Assembly (NCBI GenBank): GCA_009840165.1
Contig: VXOG01000111.1
Coordinates: 1 to 64,000, forward strand
From: Chloroflexota bacterium
Lineage (GTDB): Bacteria; Chloroflexota; Dehalococcoidia; Lucifugimonadales; UBA3495
Length of the DNA stretch: 64,000 nt
Direction of reading: 5' to 3'
This document shows, one piece after another, positions 16,350 through 24,401 of this stretch (position 1 is the first letter of the stretch; every line of letters begins with the position of its first letter). Below the pieces are notes generated by a model. It was not told where the DNA came from. It saw nothing but the letters and a program-made list of their open reading frames with translations, and made no database searches. Position numbers and translations under genes: made by a program.

Positions 16350-18770
16350 GTGGGGAATACCCTCGCCCCAGCCCTCTTCCTTGATGGGAGAGGGAGTTTG
16401 CTTGCGCTGCTCAAGCAGAATTTCGGGTACGACGAGTTCCGTCCCGGTCAGGAAGAGATAATCTCCAACGTGCTGGTCGGTCGGCACGGCTTGGTGGTCA
16501 TGCCAACCGGCGGCGGCAAGTCGTTGTGTTACCAACTGCCTGCGCTGGCTATGGGCGGCCTGACGCTAGTGGTGTCGCCGCTGATTGCGCTGATGAAAGA
16601 CCAGGTTGACGGTCTGCGGGCCAACGGCATCGCCGCCGAGTTTCTCAACAGCAGCCTGGACAACGCGACTGCCGCCGCAGTGGAACGCCGAGCGCAGGAT
16701 GGTGCCGTGAGCCTGCTGTACGTTGCGCCGGAGCGGGTCAGTATGCCCGGGTTCCGGCGTTTCCTGCACACGCTGGATTTGCGCCTGATCGCGATTGACG
16801 AGGCCCACTGCATCAGCGAGTGGGGGCACGACTTCCGGCCTGATTATCGGACGCTGTCCGAACTGCGGACAGAGTTCCCGGATACGCCGGTGATGGCGCT
16901 GACGGCTACAGCAACCGAGCAGGTTCGGGATGACATTGTGGGCCAACTCCGGTTGGGCGAGTGTCCCCGGTTTGTGTTCGGATTTGACCGGGCCAACCTG
17001 ACTTACCAAGTGCAGCCGAGAGCGGGGGCATGGGATGCGCTGGTGAACCTGTTGGGCGAACGGCGCGGGCAGTCGGCAATCGTCTATTGCTTTTCGCGCA
17101 AAGAGACGGAAGAAGTGGCAGAAGGTCTGACTGCTGCCGGCCATCCGGCGGTAGCCTATCACGCCGGCCTGGACGCCGAAACCAGGCGTGTCACTCAGGA
17201 GCGGTTCATCGACGGCGAGGTGACCATAGTCGCGGCCACCATCGCTTTCGGCATGGGGATCGACAAGCCCGACATTCGGCTGGTGGTCCACTACGCGCTG
17301 CCCAAGTCCATCGAGAACTACTACCAGGAAACCGGGCGGGCCGGCCGCGACGGACTCTCCAGCGACTGTGTGCTGTTCTTTTCGGAGCGCGACCGGGCCA
17401 AGCAAGAATATTTTATCCAACAGATGACTGGCGACGCCCGCGAGTCGGCAGAACGGCAGCTACAACAGATGGTGGAGTACGGACGGCTTGGTTCCTGCCG
17501 GCGCAAGTACCTGCTGGCTTACTTCGGTGAGGCGATGGCCGGGGACTCGTGCGGCAACTGCGATACCTGCCGGGCGGAACGGCAATCGGTGGACGTTACC
17601 ACAGTGGCGCAGAAAATCCTGTCGGCGGTGATTCGCACCGGGGAACGGTTCGGCATCGCCCACGTCAGTAACGTACTACTGGGCAGCAAAGCGCAGCGGG
17701 TTCGGGAACTGGGACACGACAAGTTGAGCGTGTACGGCATTGTGAACGACTATGACCGTAATGGGCTGCGGGATGTTGCCAACGGGCTGGCGGAGCGCGG
17801 TTTGCTGGCGCGTGATGATGGACAATACCCGACTATCAGCGTGACTCACGCCGGTAGGGAGTGGCTGCGGAGCCGGGCAAGTCTGACGCTGGAGTTACGG
17901 GTGGATGACAGGGCACCTAATCGGGAGCGATGGAAACAAGCAGGCAATGTCTTGATAAGCGGCGTAGAAGCTCTGAATGATGACGCCGGGCTATTCGAGG
18001 AATTGCGCGCTGTGCGGCTACAATTTGCGAGAGAGCAAAAAGTCTCTCCCTTTGTGGTGTTCACTAATGCTACGCTGCGGGCACTGGCAGCAGCCAAACC
18101 GGCCGACCAGCAGGCTATGTTGCGCGTATCCGGCGTAGGGCCGGCGAAATTTGAACAGTATGGGGAGGCTTTTCTGACGGCCATACGCGAGTATTGCAAC
18201 AATACGGCAACGAACACAGTCATGGCAGTCTCGCAACATCCGTCCAGCGATTCCAACAGTTTTGTCGAAACGGACAGGTTGGCTGAGATCCGAAAGTTAC
18301 ACCCGCGGGCGTATGATCCTTGGAGTGCTGAGGAAGAGAGTGAATTAGAGCGGTTGCGCACCGATGGATTGGACGTTTCGGAAATCGCCGATCACTTGGG
18401 TAGGCAGCCCGGGGCGATCGAATCTCGATTGGCAAGGTTGAGTAGTGACGCTGACCCACCGCAAATAGGCGCGACCCACGCTTCGACCCGCGAATTGCTG
18501 CGGCAAGGGTTGGGCATTGCTGACATAGCCAAGGAACGCGGCTTGTCTCAAGGGACGGTGCTGACTCACGTTGAGCGCATAGTGAAGGCAGGTGAATCCG
18601 TTGATTTAAGTCCGTTCTTGCCTTCATCGGAGCGGGTGGAGCGCATCAACGCGGCGTTGCGGACTGCTGGTGAAGAACGCCTGGCCCCGGTGAAGGAGTT
18701 GTTGGGAGATGACTATTCCTATGATGAGATTCGGCTGGTCCGGCTTGCGTATAGCGTGTCAAGAGCGTAG
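16350..18770 (+). CDS. recQ: ATP-dependent DNA helicase RecQ
   Basis: Up to 806 residues. Helicase motifs include TGGGKS (53-58), IDEAHCISEWGHDFRPDY and QETGRAGRDG; then come the four-Cys zinc site (C-R-R-K-Y...C-x2-C-x2-C), a winged-helix RQC domain, an HRDC domain (about 545-620) and a C-terminal region with a SANT-like PWSAEEESELERLR segment and an HTH_40-like domain. It unwinds DNA 3' to 5' in recombination and fork repair. The GTG at 16350 starts inside a dispersed repeat, so the first 16 residues may not be real; TTG 16398 is an alternative. It follows hemL by 6 bases. Confidence 0.9.
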   Translation: MGNTLAPALFLDGRGSLLALLKQNFGYDEFRPGQEEIISNVLVGRHGLVVMPTGGGKSLCYQLPALAMGGLTLVVSPLIALMKDQVDGLRANGIAAEFLNSSLDNATAAAVERRAQDGAVSLLYVAPERVSMPGFRRFLHTLDLRLIAIDEAHCISEWGHDFRPDYRTLSELRTEFPDTPVMALTATATEQVRDDIVGQLRLGECPRFVFGFDRANLTYQVQPRAGAWDALVNLLGERRGQSAIVYCFSRKETEEVAEGLTAAGHPAVAYHAGLDAETRRVTQERFIDGEVTIVAATIAFGMGIDKPDIRLVVHYALPKSIENYYQETGRAGRDGLSSDCVLFFSERDRAKQEYFIQQMTGDARESAERQLQQMVEYGRLGSCRRKYLLAYFGEAMAGDSCGNCDTCRAERQSVDVTTVAQKILSAVIRTGERFGIAHVSNVLLGSKAQRVRELGHDKLSVYGIVNDYDRNGLRDVANGLAERGLLARDDGQYPTISVTHAGREWLRSRASLTLELRVDDRAPNRERWKQAGNVLISGVEALNDDAGLFEELRAVRLQFAREQKVSPFVVFTNATLRALAAAKPADQQAMLRVSGVGPAKFEQYGEAFLTAIREYCNNTATNTVMAVSQHPSSDSNSFVETDRLAEIRKLHPRAYDPWSAEEESELERLRTDGLDVSEIADHLGRQPGAIESRLARLSSDADPPQIGATHASTRELLRQGLGIADIAKERGLSQGTVLTHVERIVKAGESVDLSPFLPSSERVERINAALRTAGEERLAPVKELLGDDYSYDEIRLVRLAYSVSRA
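16361..16396. repeat. CCTCTCCC/GGGAGAGG dispersed hairpin, copy 1
   Basis: A divergent copy of the hairpin also found at 26904, 27336, 29990 and 34539. It overlaps the first codons of recQ as called here. Confidence 0.5.
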
Positions 18771-18794
18771 GGGCGAATGATTATTCGCCCCTAC
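18767..18794. terminator. GGGGCGAAT palindrome after recQ
   Basis: GTAGGGGCGAAT and ATTCGCCCCTAC are perfect inverted arms around GATT, overlapping the recQ stop codon. Together with the next REP-like element it separates the convergent recQ and sodN genes. Confidence 0.5.
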
Positions 18795-18821
18795 TGGATT
18801 CCGGCGAAAGCCGGAATGACG
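18794..18821. repeat. REP-like palindrome, copy 1
   Basis: CTGGATTCCGGC GAAA GCCGGAATGACG. The same 28-base motif recurs at 30340 and 56138, with a variant at 21470 and a partial copy at 62697. Confidence 0.65.
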
Positions 18822-18835
18822 TTTCCGGTTGGAGT

Positions 18836-19306
18836 CTAGGTGCCGTAGCGGGCGGCGGCGTTGGGGTCGCTGTATTCCACGTTCTTGGTGGCCCAGAAAG
18901 CGGTGGCGATGTCGTCGCAGGCGGCGACCAGGGCCTCGGCGTTGTCCATGCTGACGGTCTGCTTGCACTGGCCGGCAAGCTTGAGGGCCGCATTGAACTT
19001 GGCGGCGATGTCGTTGGCGTCGGTGTTGGGCCAGGCGTAGTCGGCCCACAGGATGCGCAGCTCTTCCTTGCACTTCTCGGCGTGCTCTTCTTTGACCGTC
19101 ACGTAGCGGGAGAAGGTGTTGGCGAAAGCCTGTCGCTCGCCGGCGGGCGCGCCGGGCTGGGGGGCTTCAAGGTTCTGCATCCGCAGCACCATTTTCTGCA
19201 CGGTCTGAGCGGCCATCTTGGCGACGACGGGGTCGTAGATGCCGCAGGGGATGTCGCAGTGGGCGTGGGCCGCGCGGGGCTTCAGGAACGCGATGGGGTT
19301 GAACAT
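18836..19306 (-). CDS. sodN: Nickel superoxide dismutase precursor
   Basis: The 156-residue precursor has the nickel hook HCDIPCGIYD at residues 16-25. After removal of a 15-residue leader ending in HA, the mature protein starts with His1, Cys2 and Cys6 ligands, as in Ni-SOD. The helical remainder (141 residues) carries the family's KCKEELRILWADYAWPNTDAND region. It disproportionates superoxide in the cytosol. GGAG lies about 12 bases before the ATG at 19306. No SodX maturation protease gene is adjacent, which is unusual for the family. Ni use by this family is established knowledge. Confidence 0.93.
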   Translation of the reverse strand: MFNPIAFLKPRAAHAHCDIPCGIYDPVVAKMAAQTVQKMVLRMQNLEAPQPGAPAGERQAFANTFSRYVTVKEEHAEKCKEELRILWADYAWPNTDANDIAAKFNAALKLAGQCKQTVSMDNAEALVAACDDIATAFWATKNVEYSDPNAAARYGT

Positions 19307-19338
19307 CGTGATAAGTCTCCTTCTTTTGGCGAAAACAC

Positions 19339-19353
19339 AGGGCGAATCGCCCT
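19339..19353 (-). promoter_or_regulatory. Palindrome in the sodN leader, candidate operator
   Basis: AGGGCGAATCGCCCT is a perfect inverted repeat with a one-base centre, lying between the predicted transcription start and the ribosome-binding site of sodN. It could be a repressor site or an mRNA hairpin. Confidence 0.4.
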
Positions 19354-19378
19354 CAAACACGGGATGAATTCGGCAAAA

Positions 19379-19407
19379 ATGCTAGCGCAATTCGCCATAT
19401 AGCGCAA
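19379..19407 (-). promoter_or_regulatory. Promoter of sodN
   Basis: On the minus strand TTGCGC and TAGCAT are separated by 17 bases, about 73 bases before the sodN start. Confidence 0.45.
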
Positions 19408-19415
19408 GGGCTGGG

Positions 19416-20087
19416 CTATACTTCGTAATCCGCCACGGTGTCCGGGATGATCAACCTGGCGCCCGTTACCGACTGAACGTCATCAGCGCTCCAGCCGGGG
19501 GCAACCTCGCGCAGAGCCATTCCGTCTGGGGTCGGTTCCATAACCGCCACATCGGTGACCACGAGGGACACGCAGCCTTTGCCAGTGAGAGGGAAGCTAC
19601 ACTCCTGGACCACCTTGGGGTTGCCGTTGCGGTCGTTGTGTTCCATGGCGACGATGACTTTTTCGGCTCCGGCGGCCAGGTCCATGGCCCCGCCGATGTT
19701 GCCGACGCCGCGGTCGGGCAGCATCCAGTTGGCCAGGTCGCCGGTGGCCGATACCTGGTGCGCGCCCAGGATGGTAACGTCCACGTGCCCGCCCCGTATC
19801 ATGGCGAAGGCATCTGCCGAGGAAAAATAAGCCATCCCCGGTACGGGTTCGAGGAATTGGCCACCGGCATTGATGAGGTCGATGTCCTCGTTGCCATCCT
19901 CGGCAAGGGGGCCGCAGTTCAGCACGCCGCTCTCGCTGTGGTAGAAAACGATGCTGTCGTCGGCCACAAACATGGACACCAGCGTGGGGATGCCGATGCC
20001 GAGGTTAACGGTTGCGCCGGGCGGCAACTCTCTGGCGACCCGCATGGCAATGATCGCGCGGTCAAGACGCTCTTTGTCGGTAGTCAT
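19416..20087 (-). CDS. CoA-transferase family I, subunit B (active)
   Basis: The 223-residue protein matches beta subunits of 3-oxoacid/acetate CoA-transferases (ScoB/AtoA). NLGIGIPTLV and YHSESGVLNCGP are intact; Glu52 in SESG is the nucleophile that forms the enzyme-CoA thioester. GQFLEPVPGMAYFSSADAFAMIRGGHVDVTILGA follows as usual. Substrate is not predictable beyond short acyl or 3-oxoacyl groups. It is the last gene of a three-gene minus-strand cluster, 15 bases after the fused B*-A gene, and probably pairs with that gene's A half. Confidence 0.85.
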   Translation of the reverse strand: MTTDKERLDRAIIAMRVARELPPGATVNLGIGIPTLVSMFVADDSIVFYHSESGVLNCGPLAEDGNEDIDLINAGGQFLEPVPGMAYFSSADAFAMIRGGHVDVTILGAHQVSATGDLANWMLPDRGVGNIGGAMDLAAGAEKVIVAMEHNDRNGNPKVVQECSFPLTGKGCVSLVVTDVAVMEPTPDGMALREVAPGWSADDVQSVTGARLIIPDTVADYEV

Positions 20088-20102
20088 GCGTTTGACCTCC
20101 CG

Positions 20103-21434
20103 TTATTCATACCCGGTGAAACCGTCGGGTCGCCTAACAATGCGCTGGACGAACACGCCTGGGGTTACGATTTCCTCGGGATCCAGTTGGCCTGGCTCGA
20201 CGATTTCATCGACTTCGACGACGGTTGTTTGAGCGGCCGGCGCCATCACGGCGTTGAAGTTGCGCGACGTGCCCCGATAGACCAGGTTGCCGTTGGTATC
20301 GGCCTTGTGGGCGCGGATGATGGCAAAGTCGGCGCGCAGGCCGTATTCGAGGGTGTAATCGCGCCCGTCGATGTTGCGGCTTTCCTTGCCCTCGGCAATC
20401 AGCGTGCCAGCGCCCGTAGGCGTGTAGAAAGCGTGAATCCCCGCGCCGCCGGCGCGAAGGCGCTCGGCCAGTGTGCCCTGAGGCACCAATTCCAGGTCAA
20501 CCTCGCCGCGCCGGTAGGCCAGTTCGAACTCCGACGGGCGGGACACGGATGGGGAAACCGGGAATGAGGCGATGGCTTTCGCAACCTGGCTATTTTCAAT
20601 AAGCACGCTGTGGTCGATGGCAGTGCGTCCCGGTGGAGTGCCGAAGCTGACGACGCGGGCGATGCCGGCCGTATTGCTCACGATGGTAAGGTCACGGCTG
20701 CCCCGGTCGCGCAGGGAGATCAGCAGGTAGTGGGCCATCCCGCCGGGACCGCCGAAACCGTCGATGAATACGGTCGCGCCGTCGGGCACATCGGCAATAG
20801 CGGATGGGCCGTCCGCATAGACTTTATTCGGTGGGACTCCGGCAGGCGGCGCAAAGTCCATCTCCCGCAGCGCTGGCGAAATGGATAAATCGGCGCCGGT
20901 TTGCGCGCTCACGTCGTCCGTCGTCCACCCGGGAGCGACTTCGGCCAAGGTCAGCCCGCCGCCATCCACCTCGATCACCGCTATGTCGGTGATGATGGCC
21001 CTGACACAGCGGAGGCCGTCGGCAGGGGACGACAAGTCGGGGACGATATTTGGACGGCCCTGGTCGTCGGTATGGGACAGCATGGCGATTACCCGACCAG
21101 AGCCGGCTGCCAGGTCAACGGAATTGGCCGGGGGATGGCTGTCAGGATTCGCGGCGGATACCGTGCCGGCAAAGCTGCCGGCGGCGTCAACCTGGGCGGC
21201 ATCGACGACGGCCAAGTTCACATAACCGCCGCGGGTTATGGCGGCAGCGTCAGCCAGGCTCAACGGGAGGCTATTCAGCATCCCGTCGTTGTGGAGGAAC
21301 CACGCGCCCAGCTCCGGCGGTGTTACACCGGGAATTTGCGACGGCAGGCCGGAGTCAACGGCAACCACGTCGCAGGGTGCGATAAATCCGGCGGCGCGGC
21401 GGGCCATGGTTTCGGAGGTCAGTTTGAAAGGCAT
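20103..21434 (-). CDS. Fused CoA-transferase: B-like domain plus subunit A
   Basis: This 443-residue chain has a B-type domain (1-195) joined to an A-type domain (205-443). The A half is complete, with VPQGTLAERLRAGGAGIHAFYTPTG and LRADFAIIRAHKADTNGNLVYRG. In the B half the region equivalent to YHSESGVLN reads FLHNDGMLN, so the catalytic Glu position is occupied by Asn49; the upstream glycine-rich segment is also altered. This half should be unable to form the CoA thioester. The order B-A is the reverse of known A-B fusions. It lies between a separate A gene and a separate active B gene. Confidence 0.75.
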   Translation of the reverse strand: MPFKLTSETMARRAAGFIAPCDVVAVDSGLPSQIPGVTPPELGAWFLHNDGMLNSLPLSLADAAAITRGGYVNLAVVDAAQVDAAGSFAGTVSAANPDSHPPANSVDLAAGSGRVIAMLSHTDDQGRPNIVPDLSSPADGLRCVRAIITDIAVIEVDGGGLTLAEVAPGWTTDDVSAQTGADLSISPALREMDFAPPAGVPPNKVYADGPSAIADVPDGATVFIDGFGGPGGMAHYLLISLRDRGSRDLTIVSNTAGIARVVSFGTPPGRTAIDHSVLIENSQVAKAIASFPVSPSVSRPSEFELAYRRGEVDLELVPQGTLAERLRAGGAGIHAFYTPTGAGTLIAEGKESRNIDGRDYTLEYGLRADFAIIRAHKADTNGNLVYRGTSRNFNAVMAPAAQTTVVEVDEIVEPGQLDPEEIVTPGVFVQRIVRRPDGFTGYE

Positions 21435-21469
21435 TATCTGAATCGGGATTGGCAGGATTTAGGGATTTA

Positions 21470-21498
21470 CTGGATTCCCGCGAAAGCGGGAATGACGG
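21470..21498. repeat. REP-like palindrome, variant copy
   Basis: CTGGATTCCCGC GAAA GCGGGAATGACGG, a compensated variant of the REP-like motif (arms changed together). Degenerate half-copies continue to about 21585, filling the gap between the two CoA-transferase genes. Confidence 0.6.
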
Positions 21499-21568
21499 TA
21501 GAGGTGCGGGAACGACGAATGTTAGGAATGTTAGGTAGGAGAAGGCAGAAGTGCGGGGATGACGAGTG

Positions 21569-22255
21569 TTAGGCGGGAATGACGGATTTAGAGGATACGA
21601 CGCGGTTGACGTAGATGCCGGGGGTGATGACCAACTCCGGGTCAATTGCTCCGGGTTCTCCGACGGTGTCCACTTCGGCGATGGTGATGCGGGCAGCCGG
21701 GGCCATGACGGCATTCCAGCCGCGCTGCCGGCCCTGATATGCCAAGTTGCCCAGGGCATCGGCGCGGTCGGCTCGTATCAGGGCGAAATCGGCGCGTAGC
21801 GGGGATTCCAGTACACACTCCACGCCGTTGATGGTGCGCGTCTCTTTGCCGTCGGCAAAGCGCGTGCCCAATCCCACCGGAGTGAATACCCCGGCGATGC
21901 CGGCGCCGGCGGCGCGGAGCCTTTCGGCCAGAGTGCCCTGCGGTATGACTTCGACGGAGAGAGCGCCGGCCTGCCATTGTTTCTGAATTACGCCGCTATC
22001 CTCGCCCACGAAAGGAAAAGGCGAGATGATTCTGTCGATACGCTCGGCGTGGACCAGTCTCAGGATACCTTCGGAACCGTCCCAGTCGGCGAAATCGCAG
22101 ACGCACGTCAAATCCCGGACGCCAGCCGCCAGCAAGGCGGCCAGCAGCGCGGTTGGTTCGCTGCTACGTGTTGCACCGCCGATGAGCAAAGTTGCGCCGT
22201 CGTGGATATCTGCGACGGCGGTGGCGGGAGTGTCGTATAATTTGCTGAACGTCAT
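21569..22255 (-). CDS. CoA-transferase family I, subunit A
   Basis: The 228-residue protein matches the alpha subunit, with IPQGTLAERLRAAGAGIAGVFTPVGLGT, SPLRADFALIRADRADALGNLAYQG and NAVMAPAARITIAEVDTV. The oxyanion-loop region near residue 22 reads LIGGATRSSEP rather than GGFGLCG, a deviation that may affect substrate or activity. It is the first gene of the cluster and ends 135 bases before the fused B*-A gene. By gene order it would pair with the inactive-looking B domain. Start ATG 22255 has no strong ribosome-binding site. Confidence 0.75.
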   Translation of the reverse strand: MTFSKLYDTPATAVADIHDGATLLIGGATRSSEPTALLAALLAAGVRDLTCVCDFADWDGSEGILRLVHAERIDRIISPFPFVGEDSGVIQKQWQAGALSVEVIPQGTLAERLRAAGAGIAGVFTPVGLGTRFADGKETRTINGVECVLESPLRADFALIRADRADALGNLAYQGRQRGWNAVMAPAARITIAEVDTVGEPGAIDPELVITPGIYVNRVVSSKSVIPA

Positions 22256-22318
22256 GGGCGGTTCTGAGAACTAAGCGCATTTTAACCGAATTTCGGGCGG
22301 GGATAAAGCAGCCCCAAA

Positions 22319-23101
22319 ATGATATACCGTAAGATCAGTTGCGAGATCACCGAGTTTCGCGCGGCGATCCGCTTGCCGCCGCCCAAGGGCGGATGCACCG
22401 TCGATGAGGATACGGCTGCCGAGTTGCGCGACTGCTGCTACGAACTGCTCTTTGCGGACTCCGTTAGGGTAGTTACCATTGCCGGATCCGGTGACGTTTT
22501 CGCGACCGGACGGTTGCAGGCGTCGGCGGAGATAGCCGCCGCTCCAATGCCGGACCGTATTGATTGGCTAACCCGAATGGGCGCTGCCTCCTCAATCGCC
22601 AAGCTTCCGATGCCCACCGTGGCGGTACTGAACGGCGATGCCGTGGCCCACGGATTGGAAGTCGCCCTGGCCGCGGACCTGCGAATCGCCGTGGATACTG
22701 CGCGTTTGGGGATGGGAAGTCTGCGGGATTGCGGGTTTCCCTACGATGGCGGAACGCAGCGACTGCCCCGGTTGGTTGGTCCCGGCATGGCGCGCGATAT
22801 GTTGTTCACCGGACGGACGCTCTCCGCTCAGGAAGCATTGGCGGCGGGATTGGTGAATCGCGTCGCGCCACCGGAGCAGTTGGAATGGGTGGCTGCGCAA
22901 CTGGCGCAACAGATTGGGTCGGCGGCGCCCATCGCAAGCAGGTACGCCAAAGAAGCGGTATGGGCTGCGGGGGATTTGTCGATGACCCAAGGGCTTCGGC
23001 TGGAAGCGGATCTCAGCGTTATCCTGCACAGCACAGAAGACCGGGCGGAAGGGCTGCGTTCGTTCGCTAAAAAGCGCGCCCCGCAATTCGAGGCAAGGTG
23101 A
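22319..23101 (+). CDS. Enoyl-CoA hydratase/isomerase family protein (divergent)
   Basis: The 260-residue crotonase-fold protein has SSIAKLPMPTVAVLNGDAVAHGLEVALAADLRIAVDTARLGM and LFTGRTLSAQEALAAGLVNRV. The first oxyanion-hole stretch is GDVFATGRLQ instead of the usual AFCAGAD, and the second is GDAVAHGLE rather than GxxxGGG, so activity may differ from hydration. It likely handles an acyl-CoA thioester in the neighbouring catabolic pathway. It begins a plus-strand run of overlapping genes and its stop overlaps the PHP gene start (GTGA). Confidence 0.7.
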   Translation: MIYRKISCEITEFRAAIRLPPPKGGCTVDEDTAAELRDCCYELLFADSVRVVTIAGSGDVFATGRLQASAEIAAAPMPDRIDWLTRMGAASSIAKLPMPTVAVLNGDAVAHGLEVALAADLRIAVDTARLGMGSLRDCGFPYDGGTQRLPRLVGPGMARDMLFTGRTLSAQEALAAGLVNRVAPPEQLEWVAAQLAQQIGSAAPIASRYAKEAVWAAGDLSMTQGLRLEADLSVILHSTEDRAEGLRSFAKKRAPQFEAR

Positions 23102-23646
23102 ACATGAAGGTACGTCTGGACCTCCACACCCACGTGGGCGAAATGTTCGGTTTTCAGCCGCCGACGCCTGAAATCGCCGAGACGGTGATCGCGCAGATCC
23201 GGGACGCAGGTTTGGACGGCATTGGTGTGACCGACCGTTGGCGTATAGACTGGGGACTGGATTTGCACCGGGTCGTTGAACGACACTTCCCTGATCAGGT
23301 CTTGATTATTCCGGGGCGCGAGATCGACGTTCGACCGGCAAGCAGTCCATTCGACGGTTATCACTGCGTGGAACTGTACCTGCCGGGTGGACGGTTGTTC
23401 CGGAACTACTGCCATCCGGGGTACTACACCCCCAACGTCGTGATCGAAGAGGGTGTGCACGGAATCGAAATTGGCAATTTTCATCACGATTGGCACATCC
23501 GCCGGCCCCAGGTGGAAAAGGTGGCGAAGCAGCACGATCTCTTGACGTTTTCCGTGAGCGACGCCAACGTTCTGCACGAAATTGGCGCCCAGAGCACCGA
23601 GGTGGACCTGGATGAGATGATCCGGCGGGCCATCCCACTGGACTGA
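23098..23646 (+). CDS. PHP-domain metal-dependent hydrolase
   Basis: The protein starts with the PHP motif LDLHTH (metal-binding HxH), continues with GIGVTDRWRIDWGLDLHRV, IIPGREIDVR with the ligand Glu, and GVHGIEIGNFHHDWH. These fit a PHP-superfamily phosphoesterase or hydrolase of about 180 residues. The call uses GTG 23098, which overlaps the previous stop; ATG 23104 is an equally good start two codons later. It is embedded between two enoyl-CoA hydratase genes, so it may hydrolyse an intermediate of that pathway; its substrate is unknown. Confidence 0.6.
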   Translation: MNMKVRLDLHTHVGEMFGFQPPTPEIAETVIAQIRDAGLDGIGVTDRWRIDWGLDLHRVVERHFPDQVLIIPGREIDVRPASSPFDGYHCVELYLPGGRLFRNYCHPGYYTPNVVIEEGVHGIEIGNFHHDWHIRRPQVEKVAKQHDLLTFSVSDANVLHEIGAQSTEVDLDEMIRRAIPLD

Positions 23647-23660
23647 ATTAGACCGCAGCC

Positions 23661-24401
23661 ATGGCGTCTTTCTCTACTATCATTTACGAGAAAAGTAGCG
23701 GGGTTGCCCATTTGTCGTTGAACCGGCCACGGCAACTGAACGCCTACTCAGTTGCCATGAGGGATGACTTTGCTCAAGCCCTGGATGCGGTTGCCGAGGA
23801 TCCGGAAGTGAAATCAGTTCTGATCAGCGGACGAGGCCGGGCGTTCTGCGCCGGGGCGGACCTGAGCGAGTTCGGCACCGCTCCTTCCCAGGTAATCGCG
23901 CGCAACGTGCGCTGGCAGCGGGACGTGTGGGGCCAGTTGATAGATCTGCCCAAGCCCATAGTGGCGGGCATCCACGGCTATTGCATCGGCTCAGGATTGG
24001 AGATAGCGCTGCTGGCCGACGTCAGGATAGCTACGGAGGACACCGTATTTTCGATGCCCGAAGTTCGTTTGGGCATGATCCCGGCGGCCGGTGGCTCGCA
24101 GACAATGCCGCGGCACGCCGGACCATCGAGGGCATTGGATTTGCTGTTCACGGGCCGGCGGTTCGATGCGCTTGAAGCGATGCAGATGGGCCTGGTCAGC
24201 CGAACGGCTCCAGCTCAAGATCTGTTGGGCCTGGCCTGGGATTTTGCCGTCCGGTTAGCGGAAATGCCCTCCGGCCTGTTGGCGGCGTTGCGGACCGCTT
24301 TGCGCGACGGCGCCGATTTGCCCATGCCAGAGGCGCTGGAACACGAGAGAAGACTGGCGGCGGCGATGATGGACATTGACCGCCAACCGGAGACAGGATG
24401 A
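23661..24401 (+). CDS. Enoyl-CoA hydratase/isomerase
   Basis: The 246-residue crotonase has the two oxyanion-hole segments GRAFCAGADLSEF and HGYCIGSGLEIALLADVRIA and a catalytic-region Glu in FSMPEVRLGMIPAAGGSQ. It is a canonical member compared with the divergent paralogue at 22319. It hydrates or isomerises enoyl-CoA esters in beta-oxidation-like catabolism. Its TGA overlaps the ATG of the acyl-CoA ligase gene, indicating translational coupling of activation and hydration steps. Confidence 0.85.
   Translation: MASFSTIIYEKSSGVAHLSLNRPRQLNAYSVAMRDDFAQALDAVAEDPEVKSVLISGRGRAFCAGADLSEFGTAPSQVIARNVRWQRDVWGQLIDLPKPIVAGIHGYCIGSGLEIALLADVRIATEDTVFSMPEVRLGMIPAAGGSQTMPRHAGPSRALDLLFTGRRFDALEAMQMGLVSRTAPAQDLLGLAWDFAVRLAEMPSGLLAALRTALRDGADLPMPEALEHERRLAAAMMDIDRQPETG

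Noticed and set aside
19638..20567. A 309-residue open frame opposite the CoA-transferase genes
   Set aside because: It spans parts of two real minus-strand genes and has no recognisable domain.
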